A program made the position numbers and the translations under genes. The notes under the pieces were generated by a model that did not search any database, was not told where the DNA came from, and saw only the letters and a list, made by a program, of their open reading frames with translations. Positions 1-10,971 of a stretch of 64,000 bases of DNA are shown piece after piece (position 1 is the first letter of the stretch; the number at the start of each line of letters is the position of its first letter). The stretch is from Erigeron canadensis (Eukaryota > Streptophyta > Magnoliopsida > Asterales > Asteraceae), in NCBI RefSeq assembly GCF_010389155.1, contig NC_057768.1, positions 46,355,633 through 46,419,632 on the forward strand. The letters run 5' to 3'.

Positions 1-2
1 GC

Positions 3-794
3 AGACAAAACGAAGGGCTTACGGATGTTGGAATCCAACCGCCATGGAGGCGACGTAGGGTGAGTAGGGACTCACCCTTTGATGACATGGATGGGTGGGG
101 CCCAGAGTCTGGAATTTTAGCACGACCCAGGGCCCCATCACGCTCTTGGATTATTCTGACACCAAATAACCTCCCTGCTAGGGTTCCTCACAGTAGGAAC
201 CCTAATCATAATAATAATAATAATAATAATGATAACGATAACAATAGTGTGGTGCCAAGAGGGGTTGATCCTAGAAACTATTTTGGTGGAACCGGGTTAA
301 ACGAGTTGATTGAAGAGTTGACTCAAGATGACCGACCAGGCCCATTACCCGCACCAGATTCCGCTATTAACAGATTACCAAATATTAAAATTACGGAAAC
401 ACATCTACTCAATGACTCACAATCTTGTGCGGTTTGTATGGAAGATTTTAAAGTTGGTGGAGAAGCAAAAGAGTTGCCATGTAATCATATCTTTCATTCA
501 AATTGTATTGTCCCATGGTTAAGACTACATAACTCATGTCCCATATGTCGAAATGGGTTGCCCGTGCCAATCATCACCACAAACGGAACAACTTATTCTT
601 CCTCTTCTGATGATGATGATATGTATTCTTCGTCCATCGATAGTAGGGGAAGGCGACGACAAGTTGGTTACAGGTGTCGAGGATTAGCGTCTGTGTGGCC
701 CTTTCAACCGAGGCGCCAACGTACTAGCTCACATGGTCGTGTTAACGTTTCAAGTCGTGAAGAATCCAGACTAAACTCGTGTAACATCCTGTAG
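3..794 (+). CDS. RING-H2 finger E3 ubiquitin ligase, 5'-truncated by the window edge
   Basis: Probable E3 ubiquitin-protein ligase of the plant RING-H2 (RING1/RDUF-like) class, which transfers ubiquitin from an E2 to substrates. The frame is open from base 3 to the TAG at 792-794, so 263 residues are visible and the real start lies left of the window. A start at base 60 would be a GTG and is not credible. A C3H2C3 RING covers visible residues 142-182: CAVC, 14 residues, CNH, IFH, SNC, 10 residues, CPIC. Upstream is a polar linker with an Asn/Asp run encoded by an AAT repeat (about 207-245) and an [16 protein letters not shown] segment typical of the region before the RING in this family. The tail is Ser/Asp- and then Arg-rich. 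The N-terminal zinc-ribbon usual in relatives would lie outside the window. Family confidence is high; the substrate is unknown. Confidence 0.9.
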   Translation, partial: RQNEGLTDVGIQPPWRRRRVSRDSPFDDMDGWGPESGILARPRAPSRSWIILTPNNLPARVPHSRNPNHNNNNNNNDNDNNSVVPRGVDPRNYFGGTGLNELIEELTQDDRPGPLPAPDSAINRLPNIKITETHLLNDSQSCAVCMEDFKVGGEAKELPCNHIFHSNCIVPWLRLHNSCPICRNGLPVPIITTNGTTYSSSSDDDDMYSSSIDSRGRRRQVGYRCRGLASVWPFQPRRQRTSSHGRVNVSSREESRLNSCNIL

Positions 795-1470
795 CTAGCT
801 AGACCATCTATACTTGTGTTGTCCATATATAGTTGAATTCATTCTTGTCATTTATGTAAATCGTCTAGCTATATATGAAAGCATGATTTATTTACGTGAA
901 GCCTTATTAAAAAGGTAAACATAACGACACATTTACATGATATAACATGAAATTCGCCCAACTGCATGTACTAGCTTAATTAACAATACAACCACTAATT
1001 ATACGAGGCCAGAGGCCGGCTTGATTTAAAATCTGGAGATGTATTTTTATTGTTGCAATTTAAACTGGTTTTAAACTTTTATCTCAGTCAATGAAAAAGT
1101 CAACTTTACAGGATGTTGACCAAATTGCAAGACTTGTGCAGTTAAAAAAAAAACTCGTATAATAAAAACACAAAAATTTAGTCCTAAAATAATAGATTTC
1201 AAAGATTTTTATCACTCAAAAGTCAAAACTATATTCTCGTACACGAAAATGAAAACTCAAATACCCAAAACAAAATATAAAATAATCAGCCGATGCAGTT
1301 TTATTCATCGTTCGAACTTTCTGTAGTTTCAATGAGTATTTAGAAAAAAAAAAAAAAAAAAAAAAAAAAGTTAAAACCCGCATAACGTCATCAATACACA
1401 CGTGTGAAGTTTTCAGTTCAGACTGTCATCATTAACGTGTCGCTCATTCCCGTATCTATGTCGCCGCCTG
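795..1470. other. Intergenic stretch, AT-rich
   Basis: Probable 3' flank of the RING gene followed by the promoter region of the next gene. It holds a poly(A) tract near 1344-1369. No coding region or delimitable element is seen. Confidence 0.5.
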
Positions 1471-1472
1471 TG

Positions 1473-1572
1473 CATATATAATACACAATTATATTACTCG
1501 TATATATTTATTATACATATATACACATCTATCTCCATCAGTCTCACTTTCACTTATCCTCGCGTAACAAAG
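1473..1572 (+). promoter_or_regulatory. Putative TATA box and spliced leader exon of the membrane-protein gene
   Basis: A TATA-like CATATATAATA at 1472-1482 is followed by a CT/CA-rich leader typical of plant 5' UTRs. It ends at a plausible donor, AAAG|GTGCAT, with the intron starting at 1573. It probably belongs to the gene whose coding part starts near 2288. This is inferred from layout only; no transcript was checked. Confidence 0.4.
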
Positions 1573-2287
1573 GTGCATTTATCTTTCTGTTTTTTGCATT
1601 TCATTTCCTCCAAGTATTCAAGATGTCTTTTTCATTGTCTGCATGCATATAACCTGTTCGATGATTTGTCTAGCTGAAAAACACTTTCTGGTTTCTTTTC
1701 TATACTTGTTACAAATAAAGGGTTTCATTCCTTTGCTATGATGTGTATATGGGTCATGCATGTTTTTTATTTTTTCTGTACCTGTTGGGTTTAGTTCTTG
1801 GGTCAATTCTGTAAAGAATGATATAGGTGATGTAATTACTGCAGGAAATTGGTAAGTTTGTTAAGAAAAATTTAGACTTTGAGATTACCATTAATTAATC
1901 TTAAAAGAATTAATCTTGAAGAATAGAGATTTGCTTTCAGAAGTTCACAAAATTGAAAAATTAGCTTATTAGCCAAAGAAAAATGAGCCACAAAAAGCAG
2001 GTTTATAAAAAGTAAACCGATTCGATAATAATGCGTAAGCTTCAATAATTAGTTGTCGAAGTATTACATAGAAGTCCAGAAAATAAAATTGTTGCTTTTA
2101 TATCTTCTGGCATTAGTTGGTCTATTGTGATGAATGCTGATTATATGGTATTTTTGCCTTCAAATAAATGCAGAGCTTCCAAGTTAAAAAATAATTTTGA
2201 TTGCAAAAGGAAATGGCAGAAATGTAGATTGATGATGGTGGATCAATTATATGTTGGACAGGTTTGGTTGCTAAAGTTGTGGTTACA

Positions 2288-4994
2288 ATGTTGGTGATAA
2301 TACTAAAGCCTTTCTCACTTTTTATAGCTGGTCTAAGGGGAACTTCTATACTTATAAACACTTGGATTGAGATGTTAAGTGATGCTATATACTTCGGTAT
2401 AAACTTGTTTTGGAGATTTGTGTTTTGGACTCTGTCTGTAGTAACTCTACCTGTCCGCGCCCTGCTTGCACTACGCAGGGAGAAACAGGTCGGTGCCGTC
2501 TTCATTCATTTGTATTTATGTCTCTTTTCATATGGTTGTCCGCTCCTTTACCACTTGCATTTTCAGTTGGATTTGTTTTGTTTACACGTAGTGTGAGTGT
2601 GTGACCAGACATTATGTTTACATGAGTGCTGTACGTCCTAGTTTATTGGATTGGGGAGGGTATTTTTTGTGAATATTAGTTACACCTTGCTTCTTAGTTC
2701 TTACCCTTTTTGACACCAAAAGGATTCTTGACATTTAGGATTCTCCGTCGTAACGCTTCACCTGGACATCTTTTGTTTACAAAGTACTAAGCATAGCCGA
2801 AATGTCACGGGTTTAGATTAACTGCGTGTTGTACATGCTTGGGATCAGTTGAATTACCAAATGGGCTGGATACCAGTGTATTGAAAAAATGTGGTCTTTA
2901 AACTTGGTGCGCGACCGGAAGCTTCTAATCATTCTGACCACATAAGGACGTAACTACATTATTTACACTGCCATTATAATAAAACGTATTCCTTGAAATA
3001 GTTCTAACGAAATAAAAGAATGTAATCCCTAATTCATCATGATCTTGCCTCCCTTAGATTCTCTAACCTATATAGTTCATTAGATGCTCAAACCTATTGT
3101 ATTTGTTGCTGTTTGCTGCTACCCATTCCCCCAGCATGACAGGCACCATAAGTGATGAAATAGGTAGTAAGCCATGGTTGTTTCTTCACAAACTCACACG
3201 TAACTGCAAGTTTTGGTTGTTCTTTAAGAAGGAAACATCCTCTTCAGAAGAAAAGTTCAAACTTTGGTGGATAAACCGTAGATATAACAACACATGAGGA
3301 TGAAGTCCATAGATAAAATCTAGCTTTAACATTTTTTAATACTCAAGCCTTGAACAATAGGATCGGCTTTGAAAAGTTTAAATGCAGATTGCTTTTTAAA
3401 CAGACTATGCACATGCCACTCATACAATAAACGGTACCCATTTTGATATGCATTTCCATTTTGGAACTCACGTAGGTGTCAACAGCCAACCCTGAACTCG
3501 CTTCTCTTGTTAGGGTTCCGGCACCTATATATAATGTGGTTGCATAGAGGTCAAAGATATATGATTTTTAAGCTAACGCTTTCTCTGTTTACGAACATCG
3601 ACACACTATATCTGCCGGGGTTATCCAAAAAAAACATTGACCTGGTAATAATTCGTTTCAACTTCCAGTTACCAATATACAGGGCATAGTCTTCACGAAG
3701 TTTGCATCAAACTTGCATATTATCGATGCTTTCTTCAATTTGTGGTATTGATGCTTCCTTCAATTTGTGGCTTTATTCACAGATCAAACGTGTACTAAAT
3801 CTCGATACCGGGAGTTTCACATATAGTAATTGAAACATGAGTAACCTGCTCAGTTTATCTATCGAAATTTTTATAGTATAATTTTAACGTTGCTTCTTTA
3901 GTTTCCAGCTTTCATGCTTATATTTCTTCCTACTTAAGAACTTCCGCCTGCAAGGAACCCTCAAATATGAACTGTTCTCCATATAATTTTCTTCCGATTA
4001 TTTATCAAATTAGAATACTCTGTGTAGCTGCATGAGCAACTCTGTGAACTACAAGATAGATTGGATTCACTTGCATGGGATAGGAAGGAACTTCAAGAAC
4101 ATTTACAAATAGCCCTCAAAGAACAAGAAACGTTAGAAACGGTATTAGGTGAACTTGAAGATGAACATGATGCAGCAATCCATAAGATTAAACTCTTGGA
4201 GGCTGAGGTATGGTTTCTGTGTTCAAATTCTGCTAACATGTGTCATTATGTAACTTGATGTTTTTGAGCAGTTACGAGGCCTCAAGGATGAAAACCTGCG
4301 GCTGAAGGAAGCTTATGGCAAATCACAATGGGATACTGATAGTCGTGTTGATGCGACCTATGACTGTGGGAAAAAGCGTAAGGATGGAATTTCACTATGG
4401 AAATTCAATCACTGTAATGGTGGCGTATCCCTCACCGACGTTCTGATGCACAAAGATACTCTGAAGGATGAAAATAAAGGTACATTTGATGCATGTGATT
4501 TTTTCAAAAATGATGGTACCTCTATGATGCATCGAGTTACACCTGGTGTCATTGAAAGAAGTGTATTGGATAATATTCATGGTGAAAGGATGGAAGTTGC
4601 TTTTTCACAAAGTTTATTTAGCACAGTTTTGTCACTTTTGGTTGGAATGACCATATGGGAGGCACAAGATCCTTGCATTCCATTAGTAACAGCTCTTTTT
4701 ATGGTTGTTTGTATGTCATTAAAGAGTGTGGTGCAGCTCTTTACCACCATTAAGAACACACCGGCCTCTGATGCGGTAGCTCTCTTAAGTCTAAATTGTT
4801 TCCTCCTTGGCACTCTCGCGTACCCTACTCTACCCATAGTTGCCCGCTTATCGGCGCCTTTGTTCTCGAAGTCATTGGGCCGGGCATTGGGTGAGTTTCT
4901 TTTCTTATTCCCTTTGATTGATCATCTTTTATGCTTTTTTGGTGGTTTCAATCAAGTATATATCTATGTTTTTGCAGGATGGTTTTGGTTTTGA
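2288..4994 (+). CDS. Plant coiled-coil membrane protein, four coding exons
   Basis: I do not recognise a named function. Exons inferred from splice signals and frame continuity: 2288-2488, 4028-4207, 4272-4890 and 4978-4994, giving 338 residues ending GWFWF. The first exon encodes hydrophobic segments and ends LPVRALLALRREKQ. The second and third encode a charged Glu/Lys/Leu-rich coiled coil (about residues 68-150). The rest of exon 3 has at least three hydrophobic stretches likely to span a membrane (around VLSLLVGMTIW, VTALFMVVCMSL and LLSLNCFLLGTLAYP). All introns are GT-AG. The start is uncertain: the frame is open upstream to 2228 without an ATG, and an in-frame TTG at 2264 precedes the first ATG at 2288, so a start in an earlier exon is possible. 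The 1.5 kb first coding intron carries the copied segment 2906-3434. A role as a membrane-anchored tether is inference only. Confidence 0.65.
2906..3434 (+). repeat. Copy 1 of a 0.53 kb duplicated segment inside an intron
   Basis: This 529-bp block lies in the first coding intron of the membrane-protein gene and is almost identical (about 98% by eye) to 10447-10971. Differences are a few substitutions and small indels, including one 3-base indel in an AAC run. Similarity starts abruptly at GGTGCGCGACCGG and stops at ATAAACGG. No flanking duplication or terminal repeat is visible, so it is unclear whether this is a mobile element or a captured intron fragment. A 66-codon open frame inside it is probably fortuitous. 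Confidence 0.85.
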
Positions 4995-5048
4995 TATCAA
5001 GTTTAACTGGACCATTTGACAGTACATGAGCAACCCGAGTTAAGTTTT

Positions 5049-5163
5049 ATGTTGGGGAAAGAGACATTCTTCCCTTTTTGTGTTCTAACTGGTGTCGCTG
5101 CTAGCTTGTTGTGTTTGGTTGTTTACTATGTTGGGGAAAGAGACATTCTTCCCTTTTTGTGTA
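5049..5163 (+). repeat. Short direct duplication in the 3' flank of the membrane-protein gene
   Basis: A 35- to 36-base string beginning ATGTTGGGGAAAGAGACATT occurs at about 5049 and again 80 bases downstream. It lies just after the stop codon, in the likely 3' UTR. Confidence 0.7.
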
Positions 5164-5221
5164 AGTGTTCTTGTATCGTGCTTTTTCTTATGTACAAGGA
5201 TAGTATTGTACATAGCTAGGC

Positions 5222-6361
5222 AATTTTTTCGCTGTTGTTCAGAAGTATGAATGTAGGTGGGGATCTCATGAAACTTGAGTTTTGTAACTGAAATTCGGGA
5301 ACCATTTCACAATTAGTCATGGTCATTCCCACATACGGACCATATATGTCTCATAGGTATACTTGTATAACACATGATGTAAGATGTGTATATCTCAACT
5401 TACCAAACGATAATGTCTAAAGGTTTTCTACTGAAGAAGCAAGTAACCACTTGTAGAGACGAAGCATGGATTTCACGATTCGACTAATGAAGGTATTGGG
5501 CACCTGGGGCTCCAAAATATGGACGATGGTATGACTTCGTATGACTTCTTTACATCGAGTGTTATCTAACTGTTATCCATAATGCTTGATTAGAAGTTAT
5601 ATCGGATGGTTCAGTAATAATAGGTGCAAAATCCAGTATGGTCTATAATGAAATGACCCTGAAGGCGATGTGGTTTATAGCTGGTGTTTATCAAATGTTA
5701 TTGACTGAATCTGATATGAACTGATCTGTCGGTAAATTCTATCATAGCCTCATAGGAATAAGTATCCAACCAAGTGATATTTCCATAAAGCAAGTACGCA
5801 AGGAAAAGACACTAGCACAACATGAACACACTGGAAGCCCCCAACTTTGCTACAAATACGTGATATGGAATCTCTTAAAAAGATCTTTAGCCTACCGACA
5901 GTTGAAAAGCTCCGACGACTAAAATGTTCCGTGTTTGAGTTTATTGGGAATATATATGCAAATATGCAAATAAAATATTAAGAAAAATGATTAATCCTAT
6001 TAACCAAATAATCTAAAAATCATTTTAATCACCACATGTAAAATTCCCCTTTTCCAGGTATTTGTCACTTTGTTTCAAACTGATTTTGGGCAGTGAAGCT
6101 TATAAAAACACTCAATCACTGTACACTGTTTCAGAACTGTGGCGGAGGTAAAGAAAAATAATAAGTGGATTACATATATCAAATGCTTATGATATTAAAA
6201 TGATTTTTAGGTTATTTTTAAGAGGATTAATCATTTTTCAAATAACTAAAAGATGTATGTATGGCAAGTGTCGTTTAATTGGTCATGTTCAAGATAATCG
6301 GGTTATTTGGCTTAAATCATTTGTCTATTTTTATCAACTATTAAGTCACATTATATACCAA
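5222..6361. other. Intergenic stretch without recognisable genes
   Basis: Downstream flank of the membrane-protein gene. Only short non-conserved open frames are present and no delimited element was recognised. Confidence 0.5.
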
Positions 6362-6493
6362 ACTGGGTTTATGGTCACCGGATCCAAATCACCGGGTTTG
6401 GCCTAACCTGTCAACTTTAATAAAAAACTTACATAAAACTAGGTTTATGGTCACCAGATCCAAATCACCGGGTTCAGCCTAACCGGTCAACTT
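6362..6493 (+). repeat. 56-bp tandem duplication with a 20-bp spacer
   Basis: Two copies of a 56-base unit (6362-6417 and 6438-6493) that share TTTATGGTCACC and CCAAATCACCGGGTT, with a few differences between copies. It may be a remnant of a larger element. Confidence 0.8.
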
Positions 6494-6784
6494 ACATAAA
6501 TTTCATGCAGTTTATTTAAATAGTCATCTATTTGAAGTTTTAACCATTCAGATACTTTCTTGATTATTTGGACTATGCTATTATGGTGACAGATAAATGG
6601 TATTTTTTTCGTCTCATTAGAAGTGTAATATTTTGAATTTATAAAATTTTTATTTTCAATTTTGACCTTATATAATTTTGTTGGTATAATATAATAATTG
6701 ATGAAATTTATATAAATTGATTGAGTTTCAAATATAGTTTTATTGGTATAATTTTCATTAACTGTTAACAAATATATATATATA

Positions 6785-8146
6785 CTAGGGTTTTTACCCG
6801 CACGATGTGCGGTTATTTAAAACAATCAATTTAATAAAGTTTTCATTGATATTCTTTATTTGGTAGATATATAAAAATAAAACAATATCATATGTAATTA
6901 TATCTAATCACATGAATAATATCATCAATAGTAATACTTTTCATAATAAATAATTATAATAGTATTAATAACACGAAGAGATGTCCACCAGCTACCACTT
7001 TCTAGGAATAACTTGAGTTCGAATCTTGTCAGAGGCAGAATTAAATTTAAGTGGTTGACTTACCTTGACACTATCCTTGTTGGAGGTTACATGGGTACCA
7101 ATTAAATGCATGGGATCAAACGGTTCTCATCAATCTACCATTTTTTTTAGTATTAATAACATTAAGCGGCCACATAAATCAAAAGATGATGCATTGAAAA
7201 AATAACAAAGATATACGGAGTATAAAAACTGCGAAAAAAAATAGAATGTGAAACTTGAACTCTATTAAATAACAAACTCTAGTTCACATCCATTTCACTC
7301 TCCCGCTGATAGCCTGACCAAAAGTTAATTGAACAACAAAAGTCAATAAATGTAAGACCCATGTCAACAACGATTAACAGGAAATTAACAAATCCTTAAT
7401 GGTTTATGTATGTAACTAAAAAGAAAGAGACAATAATACATACCCTTGGAAATTATAGATAAATATACTTTACATTTTTTACTCATATCAATCATCGCAT
7501 CTTAATCAACTATTGTTAAAGTATCAAACTAAAGATCTGAATATAAGGAACTCATAAACTTTGAAAAATCATTGTATTAAATATAAAAAAAAGTATAAAT
7601 ATAAATTAAACTACAAACCAATAAAACTAAAACATGTAAGAGAAACATATCATATATTCATATTGAATTGGAGATGGATCATATATATTGAGAGAAAACC
7701 AATCTAATAAAAACATTCATACGGTGATATGATATCATCAATAGGATTTAAAGTATAACGATATATTCTAAGTAATATAGAAAATTCTTAAAATGTGATA
7801 TTTCAAGTAATATAGAAGAATTTTAAAATCTAACCTAAAAAAAGAGTCTTAAAGTAATATAAAAGATTTGTTTACAGTAATATACGTAACTTCTTATTCT
7901 TATTATAATGTAATGTATTAAATATCTAATATACTTTTAAAATCAAATATATATGGTTAATTTGGAAGGAAATAGTTTTATTTTATTTTGAATCTATAAT
8001 AATAAATAAAAAATAATAAATGTTGACAAAAAATTGTAGAGATGCCACATAGGATAAAATCTTACATGGCAAATTTATAAAATAGGTTAGATTTTTTAGA
8101 GGCTTTAGAATCGTTCGGTTTCCTACTGTTTTAATAATTATATAGA
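6785..8146 (-). mobile_element. Non-autonomous Helitron, minus strand
   Basis: Read on the minus strand, it starts with TCTATATAATTATTAAAAC at 8146 and ends with a hairpin (CCGCAC-ATC-GTGCGG) followed by a short A-rich spacer and CTAG at 6785. The host base before TC is A and the base after CTAG is T, as expected for Helitron insertion into an AT dinucleotide. It is 1362 bp long, AT-rich and has no Rep/helicase coding. It carries a nested SINE at 6974-7147. The ends are read directly from the sequence; classification follows known plant Helitron rules. Confidence 0.85.
6974..7147 (+). mobile_element. tRNA-derived SINE nested in the Helitron
   Basis: A 174-bp body is flanked by a perfect 14-base duplication TAGTATTAATAACA (6960-6973 and 7148-7161). 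It contains a pol III B-box-like GTTCGAATC near 7018 and ends in a T-rich tail. It inserted after the host Helitron formed. Confidence 0.82.
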
Positions 8147-8147
8147 T

Positions 8148-8617
8148 ATTTTGAAAACCTTTTTTTTGCGAGAACCTTTGAGAACTTTTCAAATCAAGCC
8201 CAACCGATGATTGTTCTTTACATGAAAATTGTTTTTTTGATTGTTTTATTAATAACTTATGTGTAATTTTGAAGTTTATAATTGTGTGCAACATGGATTA
8301 TCATCCGTTATACAATTATGTGGAGATTTAGATTTTTGATCACATGTGCACGAATATTGCTATTGCTATGATCACATGTATGCAAGTCGATCACATGTAA
8401 TCATAACAATATTCGTACACATGTGATCAAGAATCCAAATCTCCACATAATTGTATAACGGATGATAATCCATCCCTCCACACAATTATAAACTTCAAAA
8501 TTACACATAAGTTATTCAGAAAACAATCAAAAAATAATTTTCATGTAAAGAATAATCATCGGTTGTGCTTGATTTGAAAAGTTCTCAAAGGTTCTCGCAA
8601 AAAAAGGTTCTTAAAAT
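8148..8617. repeat. 470-bp near-perfect palindrome (foldback element)
   Basis: Two arms of roughly 220 bases are inverted copies. The left arm begins ATTTTGAAAACC and continues through a T-run and GCGAGAACC. The right arm ends GGTTCTCGC, an A-run, GGTTCTTAAAAT. The centre is near 8380, between two GATCACATG motifs. It abuts the Helitron 5' end at 8146 with one base between. No convincing target duplication was found. A foldback MITE is the likeliest identity; a transcript would fold into a very long hairpin. Confidence 0.85.
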
Positions 8618-9106
8618 AACTTTTCAATATATATATATATATATATGAAGTCGAAGTTAAAAAACAAATATTTTAAATATTTAAAATGTGACACTATAAA
8701 ACAGACTGTGTATGACTTTCAGACTATTTGAATTATCGTCATTAGATATTTTTTTTCAAAACTAAACACATTCATAATTCATGTGTAGGCTAGAGCCCGA
8801 TAACGGAACTAGAATCGAACTATTAAACCAATTTGCTCTTCGAATTCCCAAGAAAGTGAAATCAAAATCAAAAGCTTTAGATGAAATCAACCTAATCTAA
8901 AAGCCCAAACAGTAAAAGGATTAAATAAGATATCCGATTAATTGGGACACGACTATGTGTTTGTATGTATGAAATGAGAGAAGGAAGCATAAGCTTTTCT
9001 CTAGTTAATGGAATAATGGGTAGTGACTAGTGCGTATTGCATGGTACAAATTCAGAGCCTCACATGGACATATCTGAGGTTCTCCTAATTCCTAATGAAA
9101 AATAAA
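8618..9106. other. Intergenic stretch with a TA microsatellite
   Basis: A (TA)n tract lies around 8628-8646. Nothing else is recognised up to the Helitron start at 9107. Confidence 0.5.
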
Positions 9107-9669
9107 TCTATAATATAACTAAAAGAGAGGTTGGGGGTACACTTGGTACCCCTAATCTATCTCTTTGAGTCTAATCTTCTCTCCTTATTAATCTTCTAAT
9201 TTTTTTAATATTCATCTAAATTAATTTACACTTTAACCCCAATCTAAAACAATTAATTTACACTTTTTACTTTCTCATCACCAATTTACACTTTAACCCA
9301 ATTTAAAATAATTAACTTACACTTTTTGATTTTTCATTACCAATTTACACTTTAACCTAATTTATATTTAATTATACTTTTATATATATAGTTTACACTT
9401 TTAGAATATAAGAAACTGTAAATTTTTTATTTAACTAAAGTTGAAAAAAAAAGATTAACTGAAATCAATATTTATATAGAGTTAATTTTCGTATATTTCT
9501 TCGTTGGGCGGATAATTTTTAGAGTATTTTGACCGATGGAGTAGCTATTCAGCTAGCAAATTTTCAAGTTGATTTCGGTATATCTATTTAATATATTTGA
9601 AATCCAATTTTTTAGCTTTAATTAATATATTTTGAGACTACCCGTCCATTGGACGGGTCTGACCACTAG
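9107..9669 (+). mobile_element. Short non-autonomous Helitron, plus strand
   Basis: It starts TCTATAATATAACTAAAAG after an A at 9106. It ends with a perfect 9-bp stem (ACCCGTCCA/TGGACGGGT, 9640-9658), the spacer CTGACCA and CTAG at 9666-9669, followed by T at 9670. The interior repeats a TTACACTTT motif several times. It is 563 bp long with no coding capacity. Confidence 0.88.
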
Positions 9670-9792
9670 TAAATAATAAAAGGTGAAAAAATAATAACCT
9701 TTTATGGGCGTGAGGGTGTGAGATGCGTTTAATTCATTGATGCTTGATGTGTGTGTGTTTTTTTTTTGTTTTTTATTTTCTGGTTTTTTTAC

Positions 9793-9900
9793 AATATATA
9801 TATATATATATATAGGAGAGAGATCAAATAAGAAGGTGTGTTAAGGAGAGAAGGGAGATAAGGTTATATTAACTAATCAGAGTGTGACACGTCGTTTTTA
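9793..9900 (+). repeat. TA microsatellite and possible terminus of an unclassified element
   Basis: A (TA)n tract at about 9795-9814 is followed by a purine-rich GGAGAGAGATC segment and the GACACGTCG region that leads into the tandem repeat. The ATATATAGG start resembles ends of dispersed plant repeats (compare about 14028), but no matching end was found. Confidence 0.35.
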
Positions 9901-9944
9901 AAAAAATATTGTGCGGCGACATTTTTGTAAATAAATCAAACTTT

Positions 9945-10446
9945 TGGTCAGTCTGGGTTCTGGGTCAGCTTGGGTGGTCAGCTTGGTTGGTCAGCCCAGG
10001 TTCTGGGTCAGCTTGGTTGGTCAGCTTGGTCAACCCCAAGCTAACCCAACCCAACCCCAACCTGACCCAACCTGACCGAGAACCCAAGCTGATTCAACCT
10101 GACACAGACCCGAAGCTGACCGAACGTGACCCAAGCTGACCCAAAACCCATAATCTACATTTGTGTAGATTATGTGTAAATTGTGTCAAGCTAACCCAAC
10201 CCCAAGTTGACCCAACCAGACCAGACCCCAAGCTGACTCAACCTGACCCAACCTAACCCAGAACCCAAGCTGATGCAACCTGACACAGACCCGAAGCTGA
10301 CCCAAGTGACCCAAGCTGACCCAAAACCCATAATCTACATTTGTGTAGATTATGTGTAAATTGTGCCAAGCTAACCCAACCCCAAGCTGATCCAACCTGA
10401 CCAGACCCCAAACTGACCCAACCTGACCCAACCCAGAACCTAAGCC
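9945..10446 (+). repeat. Imperfect minisatellite with a 180-bp higher-order period
   Basis: Dense imperfect repeats of CTGACCCAACC and its variants on the plus strand, with the complementary sense (TGGGTCAGCTTGG) in the first part. A block with a perfect 11-bp inverted repeat (CATAATCTACA/TGTAGATTATG, 4-base loop) occurs at about 10149 and again exactly 180 bases later. Open frames through it on both strands are repeat artefacts rich in P/T/Q or G/L/V. Confidence 0.85.
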
Positions 10447-10971
10447 GGTGCGCGACCGGAAGCTTCTAATCATTCTGACCACATAAGGACGTAACTACAT
10501 TATTTACACTGCCATTATAATAAAACGTATTCCTTGAAATAGTTCTAACGAAATAAAAGAATGTAATCCCTAATTCATCATGATCTTGCCTCCCTTAGAT
10601 TCTCTAACCTATATACTTCGTTAGATGCTCAAACCTATTGTATTCGTTGCTGTTTGCTGCTACCCATTCCCCCAACATGACAGGCACCATAAGTGATGAA
10701 ATAGGTAGTAAGCCATGGTTGTTTCTTCACAAACTCACACGTAACTGCAAGTTTTGGTTGTTCTTTAAGAAGGAAACATCCTCTTCAGAAGAAAAGTTCA
10801 AACTTTGGTGGATAAACCGTAGATATAACACATGAGGATGAAGTCCATAGATAAAATCTAGCTTTAACATGTATTAATACTCAAGCCTTGAACAATAGGA
10901 TCGGCTTTGAAAGTTTAAATGCAGATTGCTTTTTAAACAGACTATGCACATGCCACTCATACAATAAACGG
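10447..10971 (+). repeat. Copy 2 of the 0.53 kb duplicated segment
   Basis: A 525-bp block almost identical to the intron segment 2906-3434. Its left junction falls directly at the end of the minisatellite and its right junction opens into unrelated AT-rich sequence. The high identity implies a recent copying event. Confidence 0.85.

Noticed and set aside
60..62. GTG start for the RING protein
   Set aside because: Plant nuclear genes do not normally start at GTG, and the frame is open to the window edge with family-like residues; the gene is simply truncated.
3097..3297. 66-codon frame repeated at 10638-10835 as a conserved small gene
   Set aside because: The conservation is the whole 0.53 kb nucleotide duplication, not selective on the frame; a 3-base indel and substitutions are spread evenly.
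8628..8646. CRISPR-like or centromeric array
   Set aside because: Only simple AT microsatellites and scattered repeats; no regularly spaced unique spacers anywhere in the window.
9909..10482. Open frames on both strands in the minisatellite
   Set aside because: Composition follows the short repeat; no start context, no homology features.
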